DNA of 64,000 nt from Rhodococcoides kyotonense. GTDB lineage: Bacteria > Actinomycetota > Actinomycetes > Mycobacteriales > Mycobacteriaceae. Under the pieces are notes generated by a model. That model saw nothing but the letters and a program-made list of their open reading frames with translations. It was not told the DNA's origin and did not search any database. Below, piece by piece: positions 54,698 through 62,950 of this stretch. Every line of letters starts with the position of its first letter. Positions within the stretch are counted from its first letter, which is position 1. Position numbers and translations under genes: made by a program. The stretch is taken from contig NZ_FZOW01000001.1 of assembly GCF_900188125.1 (NCBI RefSeq), positions 277,368 through 341,367 on the forward strand, written 5' to 3'.

Positions 54698-55735
54698 ATG
54701 AGCAATCCACGCACGCGCAAGCTACGGCCCGTACCCGACGCCGAACCGCGCTTGGTCTTCAAGACCATCCACGGATACCGCAGGGCGTTTCGCATGGCCG
54801 GCGAAGGTCCGGCACTGCTGTTGATTCATGGCATCGGCGACAACTCCGAGACATGGCACGACATCGTCCCGCACCTCGCGCAGAACTACACCGTCATCGC
54901 TCCGGATCTTCTGGGGCACGGACAGTCCGACAAGCCGCGTGCCGACTACTCGGTCGCCGCGTACGCGAACGGCATGCGCGATCTGCTGTCGGTCCTGGGC
55001 ATCGATCGTGTGACCGTCGTCGGACATTCGCTCGGCGGTGGCGTCGCGATGCAGTTCTCGTACCAGTTCCCGCACATGGTCGACCGACTCGTCCTCGTCT
55101 CGTCCGGTGGCGTGACCAGAGACGTCCATCCTCTGTTGCGTCTCGCGTCCATTCCCCTTGCCAGCGACGTCGTCAAGCTGCTGAGACTTCCGGGCGCGAT
55201 GTCGGTGATGAGGCTGGCGGGAGATCTGGTCGGGAAGCTGAACAAGTCACCGCTACGGCCGGGCGCCTTGCTCCACGACACTCCGGATCTGGTTCGGGTA
55301 CTCAGTGGGCTGCCGGACCCGACGGCCCACGAGGCGTACCTGAGGACGCTACGAGCCGTCGTCGACTGGCGTGGCCAGGTGGTGACGATGCTCGATCGGT
55401 GTTATCTGACCGAAAACCTGCCGGTACTGCTGATCTGGGGCGACCGCGACTCGGTGATTCCCATCGAGCACGCGCGTCTCGCTCATTCCGCGATGCCAGG
55501 ATCGACCCTCGAGGTCTTCCGGCATTCGGGGCACTTCCCGTTCCGTGACGACCCGATTCACTTCCTGCACGTACTCGAACGCTTTCTCGCCTCGACTCCC
55601 CCGCTCGACTTCGACGAATCCCGCTGGCGAAATCTTTTGCTCAACGGTGTCGGTGAGGACATGATCACCGGCAGCGCCAGTACTCGCCTCGCCGTGCTCG
55701 GTGCCATGGGGTCCGACGAGCGCAGCGCCACCTGA
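54698..55735 (+). CDS. Alpha/beta hydrolase (Rv2715-like)
   Basis: 345 aa. Oxyanion HGIGDNSETWH near 44, nucleophile VGHSLGGGVAMQF (Ser near 125), Asp in IWGDRDSVIP near 266 and His in HSGHFPFRDDP near 294. Substrate unknown; the mycobacterial counterpart occupies the same place. ATG 54698 chosen with GGCGAGG upstream over ATG 54644. Confidence 0.85.
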   Translation: MSNPRTRKLRPVPDAEPRLVFKTIHGYRRAFRMAGEGPALLLIHGIGDNSETWHDIVPHLAQNYTVIAPDLLGHGQSDKPRADYSVAAYANGMRDLLSVLGIDRVTVVGHSLGGGVAMQFSYQFPHMVDRLVLVSSGGVTRDVHPLLRLASIPLASDVVKLLRLPGAMSVMRLAGDLVGKLNKSPLRPGALLHDTPDLVRVLSGLPDPTAHEAYLRTLRAVVDWRGQVVTMLDRCYLTENLPVLLIWGDRDSVIPIEHARLAHSAMPGSTLEVFRHSGHFPFRDDPIHFLHVLERFLASTPPLDFDESRWRNLLLNGVGEDMITGSASTRLAVLGAMGSDERSAT

Positions 55736-55770
55736 CACGGGGCGCCGACGCCTCCACCGGGCGCGACCCA

Positions 55771-55782
55771 TAACCTGTAACA
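55771..55782 (+). promoter_or_regulatory. Putative -10 for a leaderless helicase transcript
   Basis: TAACCT (55771-55776) is followed by six bases and then GTG 55783, placing the expected transcription start on the start codon. No ribosome site is present. The hydrolase gene ends 47 bases upstream. Confidence 0.5.
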
Positions 55783-58293
55783 GTGCTTCTCACCGACCTC
55801 GTCCCTGAACCCACGACCGGTGAAGCGCAGGACCCGGACACTTTGTTCGACGTGTTCACCACATGGACATCCGATCGCGGCCTGACGCTGTACCCGGCGC
55901 AGGAAGAGGCGCTGATCGAATTGGTGTCGGGATCGAACGTCATCCTGGCTACACCCACCGGTTCGGGTAAGTCGATGGTCGCCGTCGGCGCGCACTTCGC
56001 GGCCATGGCGTCGGGAATTCGCAGTTTCTACACTGCGCCGATCAAGGCGCTCGTCAGCGAGAAGTTCTTCGCACTGTGTGACATCTTCGGCGCTCAGAAC
56101 GTCGGAATGATGACAGGCGATGCGTCGGTCAACTCGGGCGCACCGATCATCTGTGCCACCGCCGAGATCGTCGCGAACCTCGCGCTGCGCCAGGGAGCCG
56201 ACTCCGACATCGGCCAGGTGATCATGGACGAGTTCCACTACTACTCCGAGCCCGACCGCGGGTGGGCGTGGCAGGTCCCGTTGATCGAACTGCCGAACGC
56301 GCAGTTCCTCCTGATGTCCGCCACCCTCGGCGACGTCTCGTTCTTCCGCGACGACCTCACGCGCCGCACGGGCCGCGCGACGACGGTGGTCTCCGGCTCG
56401 GAACGCCCAGTGCCGCTGATGTTCTCCTACGTGACGACGCCGATCGGCGAGACCATCGAAGAACTCGTCGACACGCATCTGGCTCCCGTCTACGTCGTGC
56501 ACTTCACGCAGGCCGCAGCCCTCGAACGTGCACAAGCGCTGACGAGCGTCAACGTCGCATCGAAGGAGGAGAAGGCTCGGATAGCCGAGGCGATCGGCCA
56601 GTTCAGGTTCACGACGGGCTTCGGCAAGACGCTGTCGAGACTGGTCCGCCACGGCATCGGTGTGCACCACGCGGGCATGCTGCCGAAGTACCGACGGCTG
56701 GTGGAGAAGCTGGCGCAGGACGGTCTGCTCAAGGTGATCTGCGGAACCGACACCCTCGGCGTCGGCATCAACGTTCCGATCCGCACCGTACTGTTCGCCG
56801 GACTGACCAAGTACGACGGTGTACGTACCCGCCAGTTGCGCGCACGTGAGTTCCATCAGATCGCGGGCCGAGCAGGCCGCGCCGGATACGACACGCTGGG
56901 TACCGTCGTCGTCGAGGCGCCCGAGCACGACATCGAGAACGCGCGACTCGTCGCCAAGGCCGGTGACGACCCGAAGAAGCTGAAGCGTGTGCAGCGCAAG
57001 AAGGCTCCCGACGGGTTCGTGTCCTGGGGCGAGCCGACGTTCGACAGAATCATCGCGGCCAGCCCGGAACCGTTGCAGTCGAGGTTCACGGTGAGCAACT
57101 CGACTTTGCTCAATGTCATTGCGCGCCCGGGCAATTGTTTCGACGCGATGCGTCACCTCCTGGAGGACAATCACGAGAGCAGGCCCGCGCAACGCAGACA
57201 CATTCTGCGTGCCATCTCGCTGTACCGAGGCCTGGTCGCCGCCGGCATCGTCGAGCAACTCGACGAACCCGATGCCGACGGTCGTCGCGCACGGCTGACG
57301 GTCGATCTTCAGCCCGACTTCGCTCTGAACCAGCCGTTGTCGCCCTTCGCCTTGGCGTCGTTCGACTTGCTCGACGCCGAATCTCACACTCACGCACTCG
57401 ATGTCGTGTCTGTCATCGAGGCGACGCTCGACGACCCTCGGCAGATCCTCATGGCCCAGCAGCATGCCGCGCGCGGCGAGGCGGTCTCGCAGATGAAGGC
57501 CGACGGGATCGAGTACGAGGAACGAATGGAACTGCTCGAGGAGGTCACGTGGCCGAAACCACTTGCCGACCTTCTCGTTCCGGCGTTCGAGATCTACCGA
57601 GGCGGACACCCGTGGCTGTCGGAGGTCGCTCTGTCACCGAAGACCGTCGTTCGCGACATGATCGAACGGTCGATGACGTTCGCCGAATTGATCAGTCACT
57701 ACGGCCTCAGTCGATCCGAGGGACTGGTACTGCGCTACCTCGCCGACGCCTACCGCGCTCTGCGCCAGACGGTTCCGCCCGAGGCTCGTACGGAAGAGGT
57801 GCAGGACATCACCGAATGGCTCGGTGAGCTCGTTCGGCAGGTCGATTCGAGCCTGCTCGACGAGTGGGAGAACCTCACCGACCCGGGCGAGGAACCGGAG
57901 GCGAAACCCGAGGCATACGGCGGTGATTCGCCGAAACCGATCTCGGCCAACCCGCGCGCGTTCCGCGTCATGGTGCGTAACGCGATGTTCAAGCGTGTCG
58001 AACTCGCTGCGGCGCGTCGGTGGTCCGCGCTCGACGAACTCGACGACGGCCCGGACTGGGAAACCGAGCTGGCACCGTTCTTCGACGAGTACGGCGAACT
58101 CGGGACAGGGCCCTCGGCGCGCGGACCGGCACTGTTCGAGCTGTCCGTCGGCTCGCAGCAGACGACGGTGCGGCAGATCCTCGAGGATCCCGACGGCGAC
58201 CACGGCTGGTCGCTGAATGCCGTCGTCGACGTCGACGAATCGAATGCGTCCGCCGAGATCGTGTTCGACGAGATCACGATCACCGCAGGCTGA
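55783..58293 (+). CDS. DEAD/DEAH-box RNA helicase with DUF3516
   Basis: 836 aa, Ski2-like SF2 helicase. Motif I ATPTGSGKSMVAVG near residue 62, II VIMDEFHYY near 150, III LLMSATLGD near 172, and VI FHQIAGRAGRAGYD near 356; DUF3516 follows from about 400 to the end, a domain found in actinobacterial members. GTG 55783 appears leaderless. Likely RNA decay or ribosome processing. Ends three bases before the convergent oxyR gene. Confidence 0.9.
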   Translation: MLLTDLVPEPTTGEAQDPDTLFDVFTTWTSDRGLTLYPAQEEALIELVSGSNVILATPTGSGKSMVAVGAHFAAMASGIRSFYTAPIKALVSEKFFALCDIFGAQNVGMMTGDASVNSGAPIICATAEIVANLALRQGADSDIGQVIMDEFHYYSEPDRGWAWQVPLIELPNAQFLLMSATLGDVSFFRDDLTRRTGRATTVVSGSERPVPLMFSYVTTPIGETIEELVDTHLAPVYVVHFTQAAALERAQALTSVNVASKEEKARIAEAIGQFRFTTGFGKTLSRLVRHGIGVHHAGMLPKYRRLVEKLAQDGLLKVICGTDTLGVGINVPIRTVLFAGLTKYDGVRTRQLRAREFHQIAGRAGRAGYDTLGTVVVEAPEHDIENARLVAKAGDDPKKLKRVQRKKAPDGFVSWGEPTFDRIIAASPEPLQSRFTVSNSTLLNVIARPGNCFDAMRHLLEDNHESRPAQRRHILRAISLYRGLVAAGIVEQLDEPDADGRRARLTVDLQPDFALNQPLSPFALASFDLLDAESHTHALDVVSVIEATLDDPRQILMAQQHAARGEAVSQMKADGIEYEERMELLEEVTWPKPLADLLVPAFEIYRGGHPWLSEVALSPKTVVRDMIERSMTFAELISHYGLSRSEGLVLRYLADAYRALRQTVPPEARTEEVQDITEWLGELVRQVDSSLLDEWENLTDPGEEPEAKPEAYGGDSPKPISANPRAFRVMVRNAMFKRVELAAARRWSALDELDDGPDWETELAPFFDEYGELGTGPSARGPALFELSVGSQQTTVRQILEDPDGDHGWSLNAVVDVDESNASAEIVFDEITITAG

Positions 58294-58296
58294 CCC

Positions 58297-59217
58297 CTAC
58301 GTCCCGAGCCCGGTTCCGACGGCCGAGATCAGCGTCGCGACAGCCGCGTATTCGTCGGCCCGCGCGCTGGATCCTCGGTGTACGAGCCCCATCGTTCGAC
58401 CAGGCTTGGGATCGGCGAACTCGGCGATCCCCAAGGCGCCCTTGCTCGTTTCGACCGCGACGGCCGACCTCGGCACGAGCGTCACACCCAAACCGCCTGC
58501 AACGCACTGCACGACCGTGGCCAACGACGTGGCACGGGTGTCGCCGGCGGCGGGCGCAGCGTCCACGGACCGGCACAGGTCGAGCGTCTGATCACGCAGA
58601 CAGTGCCCGTCGTCGAGCAGCAGGATCGGTTGGTCGACGAGCGCCGACAACGGCAAATCCTTCCGCCCGTCGAGCTCGTGTCCAGCGGGCACGATCAGGA
58701 CGAAATCCTCTGTGTAGAGCGGTAATTCGACGACACCGGGCTCCTCGGTGGGCACCGCGACGACAGCGGCCTCGATCGCACCGGCACGCAGGGACGCCAG
58801 GAGCCGCTCGGTCTGATCCTCGACGATGAACGGTGCCAGGGATGGATACTCGGCACGCAACGCGGGCAGTAGTGCGGGAAGTACGTACGGGGCGACCGTG
58901 GGAATCAGCCCGAGACGAAGCGGTCCGGACAGACCGCCGCCCAATCCCGATGCCTCGGCGACGAATCCGTCCGCCGCCTCCAACGTGGCGCGCGCACGGT
59001 CGAGCAACTGCGTCCCGGCCGTCGTCATGAGCACTTTGCGTGTACTGCGCTCGACCAACTGAACACCGAGGCCCTGCTCCAACGATGCAAGGGCCTGAGA
59101 CAGCGTCGGCTGACTCACCTTCAACCGCGTCGCCGCGGTGCCGAAATGTCGATGCTCGGCGACAGCGACGAACGCGCGCAACTGCGACAGCGTCGGTTGA
59201 TAGTTCTGATCGACCAT
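58297..59217 (-). CDS. oxyR: Peroxide-sensing LysR-type regulator OxyR
   Basis: 306 aa. N-terminal winged HTH (YQPTLSQLRAFVAVAEHRHFG; VSQPTLSQALASLEQGLGVQ) and a LysR effector domain. The redox segment DDGHCLRDQTLDLC carries Cys206 and Cys215, spaced nine apart as in E. coli OxyR (Cys199/Cys208), so hydrogen-peroxide sensing is likely intact. No ahpC or katG is next to it; the divergent neighbour is phzF, 41 bases away. ATG 59217 preferred to ATG 59223. Confidence 0.9.
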   Translation of the reverse strand: MVDQNYQPTLSQLRAFVAVAEHRHFGTAATRLKVSQPTLSQALASLEQGLGVQLVERSTRKVLMTTAGTQLLDRARATLEAADGFVAEASGLGGGLSGPLRLGLIPTVAPYVLPALLPALRAEYPSLAPFIVEDQTERLLASLRAGAIEAAVVAVPTEEPGVVELPLYTEDFVLIVPAGHELDGRKDLPLSALVDQPILLLDDGHCLRDQTLDLCRSVDAAPAAGDTRATSLATVVQCVAGGLGVTLVPRSAVAVETSKGALGIAEFADPKPGRTMGLVHRGSSARADEYAAVATLISAVGTGLGT

Positions 59218-59258
59218 GTCCATCAGTGTATTGACACGATTCGGTAGATTCTCTGTCC

Positions 59259-59936
59259 ATGAGCATCGAGGTTGCGGTCGTCCGTGTGTTCACCGACGAG
59301 AACGGCCGGCACGGAAACCCGCTGGGCATCGTGCAGAGCCAGGCGGTCGCACCGTCCGATCGACAATCGCTCGCCGCCGAACTCGGCTTCAGCGAAACGA
59401 TTTTCGTCGATCACGACGGCGGCGCCACCGCCTCGGCAACCATCTACACGCCCGCCGTCGAACTGCCCTTCGCCGGGCACCCCACCGTCGGGCTGTCCTG
59501 GTGGCTTCGTGAACAAGGCCACCCCGTGGACACGCTCGTCGTGCCTGCCGGAGACCTGAAGGTCACGTACGTCGACGACGTCACCTCGGTGCGCGCCCGC
59601 GCCGACTGGGCTCCGCAGTTCACGCTGCACCGAGTTGCCACGGCCGACGACGTCGACGCAACCGATCCATCGACGTTCACCGAAGGACATCACTACGTGT
59701 GGTCCTGGACCGACTCCGATCGCGGCGTCATCCGCTCGCGAATGTTCGCACCCTCCATGGGCGTCGGCGAGGACGAGGCGACGGGCGCTGCAGCCGTCCG
59801 CATCACCGAAGCCGTGGGCCGCGGTCTCGTCATCCACCAGGGCCGCGGGTCTCGGCTGACCACCACCTACCCCGGCGACGGATGGATCGAACTCGGTGGA
59901 CGAACGGTCGCGGATCCCACGATCACCGTGCGCTGA
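59259..59936 (+). CDS. PhzF family isomerase-like protein
   Basis: 225 aa, shorter than typical PhzF (about 280) but equal to the mycobacterial counterpart Rv2716 (from memory). Catalytic Glu in LGFSETIFV near residue 45 and the second-half motif SMGVGEDEATGAAA near 170 are present; some of the central region is reduced. Reaction unknown. TAGATT (59245-59250) eight bases before ATG 59259 may be a -10 of a near-leaderless message. Overlaps the convergent hydrolase gene by 14 bases. Confidence 0.83.
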   Translation: MSIEVAVVRVFTDENGRHGNPLGIVQSQAVAPSDRQSLAAELGFSETIFVDHDGGATASATIYTPAVELPFAGHPTVGLSWWLREQGHPVDTLVVPAGDLKVTYVDDVTSVRARADWAPQFTLHRVATADDVDATDPSTFTEGHHYVWSWTDSDRGVIRSRMFAPSMGVGEDEATGAAAVRITEAVGRGLVIHQGRGSRLTTTYPGDGWIELGGRTVADPTITVR

Positions 59937-60582
59937 CGGTTCCTCCGACGGGAACGTCGACCGCAATCTCGGCGCCGAGGGTCACGCCGTCCGCCAGCGG
60001 CAGACGATCTCCGCTCCAGAACTTGCCTGGATCGAACCAGTTGGCTTTCTTGTTCCCCGTGAGCAGGCCCATCGAATCATAGGTCGACGCAACGACTTCC
60101 GCGCAATACGCGGTCTCGACTGCCGCGGCGGGAGCCTCCCGCCGGACGAGCGACGGCACCCGCCCTTTGAACCATCGACCCGCAAGCTTCGCCGTCGTCG
60201 GAAACGCAGTACCGTCCATGCGCGCGATCGTGCGCATCAGTGCGTCCTCCTGCTCACGCGTGACAGCAGACCCCAATTGACGCAGCCAGCACCGCTGCTC
60301 GTACTTGGTGACCCACTGCACCACAGCCGCACGGAGATCGTGCAACTGAACGCCGCGCTGAAAGTTGCCGGTCCACATGTCCTGCAAGGACTTTCCCAAT
60401 TCGGCGTGCCACATCAGAGGCGGCAGGTCGTCGACGACGACGGCCATACCGACGTGGTTGACCGGACTGTTGGTCAGCGTCTGGATCGCACGATCGGCAG
60501 CCGAGTGCCCACGAAAGATCCAGATGTCCCCGGTCCTGGTCGCATTCACCGCGGTGTCCAGGTCGATTCGCGACGCAGTCAT
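59923..60582 (-). CDS. Papain-like (YiiX/NlpC-P60-type) hydrolase
   Basis: 219 aa from ATG 60582, with GGAG upstream. The pattern resembles YiiX/YebB-like cysteine peptidases: TGDIWIFRG at the N-terminus, a His in NSPVNHVGMAVVVDD, and a Cys-containing segment TAYCAEVVASTYDSMGLL near residue 160, giving a possible Cys-His pair in permuted order. Function unknown; membrane lipid or peptide hydrolysis are options. The frame runs upstream through a repeat block, which is unlikely to be coding. Confidence 0.75.
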   Translation of the reverse strand: MTASRIDLDTAVNATRTGDIWIFRGHSAADRAIQTLTNSPVNHVGMAVVVDDLPPLMWHAELGKSLQDMWTGNFQRGVQLHDLRAAVVQWVTKYEQRCWLRQLGSAVTREQEDALMRTIARMDGTAFPTTAKLAGRWFKGRVPSLVRREAPAAAVETAYCAEVVASTYDSMGLLTGNKKANWFDPGKFWSGDRLPLADGVTLGAEIAVDVPVGGTVSAR

Positions 60583-60601
60583 GCGCTCCAGACTAAATGG
60601 C

Positions 60602-60706
60602 TCGTTCCTGCAGGCTCCACTCCTAGCCTGATTGGGTCGTTCCTGCAGGCTCCACTCCCGGCCTGATTGGGTCGTTCCTGCAGGCTCCACTCCCGGCCCG
60701 AATGCC
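60602..60706. repeat. Three tandem copies of a 35-bp repeat
   Basis: Units begin TCGTTCCTGCAGGCTCCACT at 60602, 60637 and 60672. Units 1 and 2 differ at two positions; unit 3 diverges in its last nine bases. The block fills the space between the divergent hydrolase gene (starting 60582) and the small membrane gene (60726), so it covers both promoter regions. Each unit contains the 8-base palindrome CCTGCAGG. Confidence 0.85.
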
Positions 60707-60725
60707 TGCGCAGTACGGTGAAGCA

Positions 60726-60947
60726 GTGAAGCTCTGGAAGATCCTGGGACTCGCCGGAGTGGCGGGCGTCGCGGCCACCGGCGCACTCGTCGTGAAGTCG
60801 GAACGCGCGCGGCGCGCCTACGCACCCGACGAGGTACGGCAGCAGTTGCACAAACGATTCGAGGAAGCCTCGCCGGTCGCCGACGAGGCCCCGACCCCAC
60901 CGACGCGGTTGCGCCGGTTGCGCGCCCGGTTCAGCCGAGAGCGCTGA
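60726..60947 (+). CDS. Small single-helix membrane protein
   Basis: 73 aa from GTG 60726 (GGTGAAG upstream). One N-terminal hydrophobic segment (WKILGLAGVAGVAATGALVV) then a basic, Arg-rich tail (RRLRARFSRER). Small proteins of this shape are common in Actinobacteria, and no function is known. The last 17 bases overlap the convergent aminotransferase gene. Confidence 0.65.
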   Translation: MKLWKILGLAGVAGVAATGALVVKSERARRAYAPDEVRQQLHKRFEEASPVADEAPTPPTRLRRLRARFSRER

Positions 60948-62190
60948 GAATACGTCCGGCGAGCTCCTCGACCTCGGCATCGGTCATCACGAACGACGGC
61001 GAGATCTGCATGGCACCTTGGCCCGCGGCCCGCCCGGACACTCCGTGCTCACGCAGCGTCTTGACGAACGGCAATGCCTCGGCCGGGTCGACGAGTTGCA
61101 CCGCTGCGACGGCACCGAGCCCGCTGCGGATCTCCTGCACGCGCGGGTGGGCCGCGAGCGGTGCGAGATGAGTGTGCAGCGACGCCTCGAGCCTCGCGGA
61201 TTCCTGCAGCAGATTCTCGCGTTCCATGATGTCGAGGGTCGCCATCGCGGCAGCCGCTGCTCCCGCATGACCGCCGTAGGTGTAGCCGTGCCGCCACCAC
61301 ACTCCCCCGGCGAAGAACGGCTCGGCGATGTGCGGGGCGATGAAGACCGCACCCATCGGCACGTACCCCGACGTCAGCCCCTTGGCCGTCGTCATCAGAT
61401 CCGGTTGCAGGTCGAACCGCGTGGACGCGAACCACGAGCCACCGATGCGGCCGAAACCCGTGACGACCTCGTCGGCGACGAACAGGACGTCGTTGTCGCG
61501 GCAGATCTGTCTCACTTCCTGCAGGTACCCCTCCGGCGGCAGATAGATCCCGCCTGCGCCGATGATGGGCTCGCAGAAGAATGCGGCGATCTTGTCGGCG
61601 CCCACTTCCTCGATGAGGGCGAGCAGGCTTTTCGCGTCGTCCCACGCCACCGTACGGGCGTCGGGCATCAGCTCGCCGTAGTTCTCCCGGTTGACGGGAA
61701 TTCCGGCCAGCGCGGTGCCGGCTACATGCATGCCGTGGTAGGCCTTCTGCCTGCCGACGATCAGCTTCTTGTCCGGCTTGCCTGCTTCGTGCCAGTAGCG
61801 TCGTGCGAGCTTCGCAGCAGTGTCGATCGAGTCCGATCCACCCGACGTGAAGAAGATCTTGCTGCCGGCGACCGGGGCGATTTCACCGAGACGCTCTGCG
61901 AGCGCGAGTGTCGTCTCCGGAACGAAGTCACCGAAGTTCGAGTAGTGCGCCAGCGACCCGAGCTGCGTGGCCACGGCGTCGGCGATCTCGCGGCGGCCGT
62001 GACCGACGTTCGTGAACCACAGCCCCGCCGTCGCATCGAGGTATTTGTTGCCCTCGCGGTCCCAGATGTAGGCGCCGTCGCCTCGCGAGACGACGAACGG
62101 GCCGCCCGAGGTCACCGCGCCCATGTCGGCAAACCCGTGCCACAGCGCGGAATGAGTGGATTCGTAGGTCGGCTCGGCCGCAGTAGACAT
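60931..62190 (-). CDS. Class III (omega) aminotransferase
   Basis: PLP enzyme, 419 aa. TSGGSDSIDTAAKLAR (PLP phosphate), YHGMHVAGTALAG, FVADEVVTGFGRIGGSW and the Schiff-base lysine in TTAKGLTSGYVPMG near residue 270. Substrates in this class include beta-alanine, GABA, putrescine or taurine with pyruvate; which one is unknown. No pathway neighbours. Confidence 0.9.
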   Translation of the reverse strand: MSTAAEPTYESTHSALWHGFADMGAVTSGGPFVVSRGDGAYIWDREGNKYLDATAGLWFTNVGHGRREIADAVATQLGSLAHYSNFGDFVPETTLALAERLGEIAPVAGSKIFFTSGGSDSIDTAAKLARRYWHEAGKPDKKLIVGRQKAYHGMHVAGTALAGIPVNRENYGELMPDARTVAWDDAKSLLALIEEVGADKIAAFFCEPIIGAGGIYLPPEGYLQEVRQICRDNDVLFVADEVVTGFGRIGGSWFASTRFDLQPDLMTTAKGLTSGYVPMGAVFIAPHIAEPFFAGGVWWRHGYTYGGHAGAAAAAMATLDIMERENLLQESARLEASLHTHLAPLAAHPRVQEIRSGLGAVAAVQLVDPAEALPFVKTLREHGVSGRAAGQGAMQISPSFVMTDAEVEELAGRILSALG

Positions 62191-62204
62191 GAGTCAGAGC
62201 TTAG

Positions 62205-62867
62205 TCAGACAGGCTGGGGCTGCTGTGAGCCGTATCTCCACCTGGCACCGAGCCGACCGACGGCGTTCACTGCCAGAGCCATCAACACGAAAGCCACTGT
62301 CAAGACGATCAGGCCGATCACCAAGGCGACGTAACCCTGCGTGCGTGGGTCGAGAAACGGATACGGATACCAGTCGACGATCGGGCCGCGCACGAGACTG
62401 TAGATGCCGTACACGAGCGGAAAGATCAACCAGGTCAACGCCCGGGCGTCACCGATGCGCCGACGGCTCGGCGAGACGACCCAGTCGATCAGCATCACCA
62501 CGGGCATGATGCGATGCACGACGTTGTTGGTCCACGCGTCCGCCACGCCCACATCGATGTTCGACAGCAGTACCGCGTAGATGATGCCGGTGATGACCAT
62601 GTACAGCGTGACGGCGCCGCGAATCAACTGCCACCCGAGCTGCTGCGGGTCGACGATGCCACCGACGAGCAGCACGACGACAGTGAGGACGTTGGACAGC
62701 ACGGTGAAGTAGCTGAAGTAATTGACGACCGAGAAAGTCGGCACGGCAACGCCGTCGACCAGAATCGATGCAAGCGCGGCGACGGTCAGCGCCGCGAACA
62801 CAACTCGCAGAACACGAACGAGTGCGCCGGTGTGCTCGGCCGAATCGTTGTCCGTGACGACAGTCAT
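62205..62867 (-). CDS. Pr6Pr family membrane protein
   Basis: 220 aa, about six transmembrane segments (VVFAALTVAALASILVDG; FSYFTVLSNVLTVVVLLVGG; GAVTLYMVITGIIYAVLLS; VVMLIDWVVS; LIFPLVYGIYSLV; LVIGLIVLTVAFVLMALAV). The conserved FSYFTVLSN and HRIMPVVMLIDW segments mark the family; function unknown. ATG 62867 chosen over the upstream extension. Confidence 0.8.
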   Translation of the reverse strand: MTVVTDNDSAEHTGALVRVLRVVFAALTVAALASILVDGVAVPTFSVVNYFSYFTVLSNVLTVVVLLVGGIVDPQQLGWQLIRGAVTLYMVITGIIYAVLLSNIDVGVADAWTNNVVHRIMPVVMLIDWVVSPSRRRIGDARALTWLIFPLVYGIYSLVRGPIVDWYPYPFLDPRTQGYVALVIGLIVLTVAFVLMALAVNAVGRLGARWRYGSQQPQPV

Positions 62868-62950
62868 AGCCGATTTTTGCACAGGTTGGATCGGTAACGC
62901 GGTCCACCGCGCCGGTGCCGTCACCGCCCACGGCTTATCCTGGACGGAGC

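Noticed and set aside
55558-57609. 683-codon minus-strand frame opposite the DUF3516 helicase
   Set aside because: Antisense shadow; the helicase motifs on the plus strand are unambiguous.
60602-60706. CRISPR-like array
   Set aside because: Repeats are directly tandem with no spacers, only three units, and no cas genes nearby.
60583-60900. N-terminal extension of the papain-like hydrolase through the triple repeat
   Set aside because: It would translate a tandem repeat and antisense of the small membrane gene; ATG 60582 has a good ribosome site.
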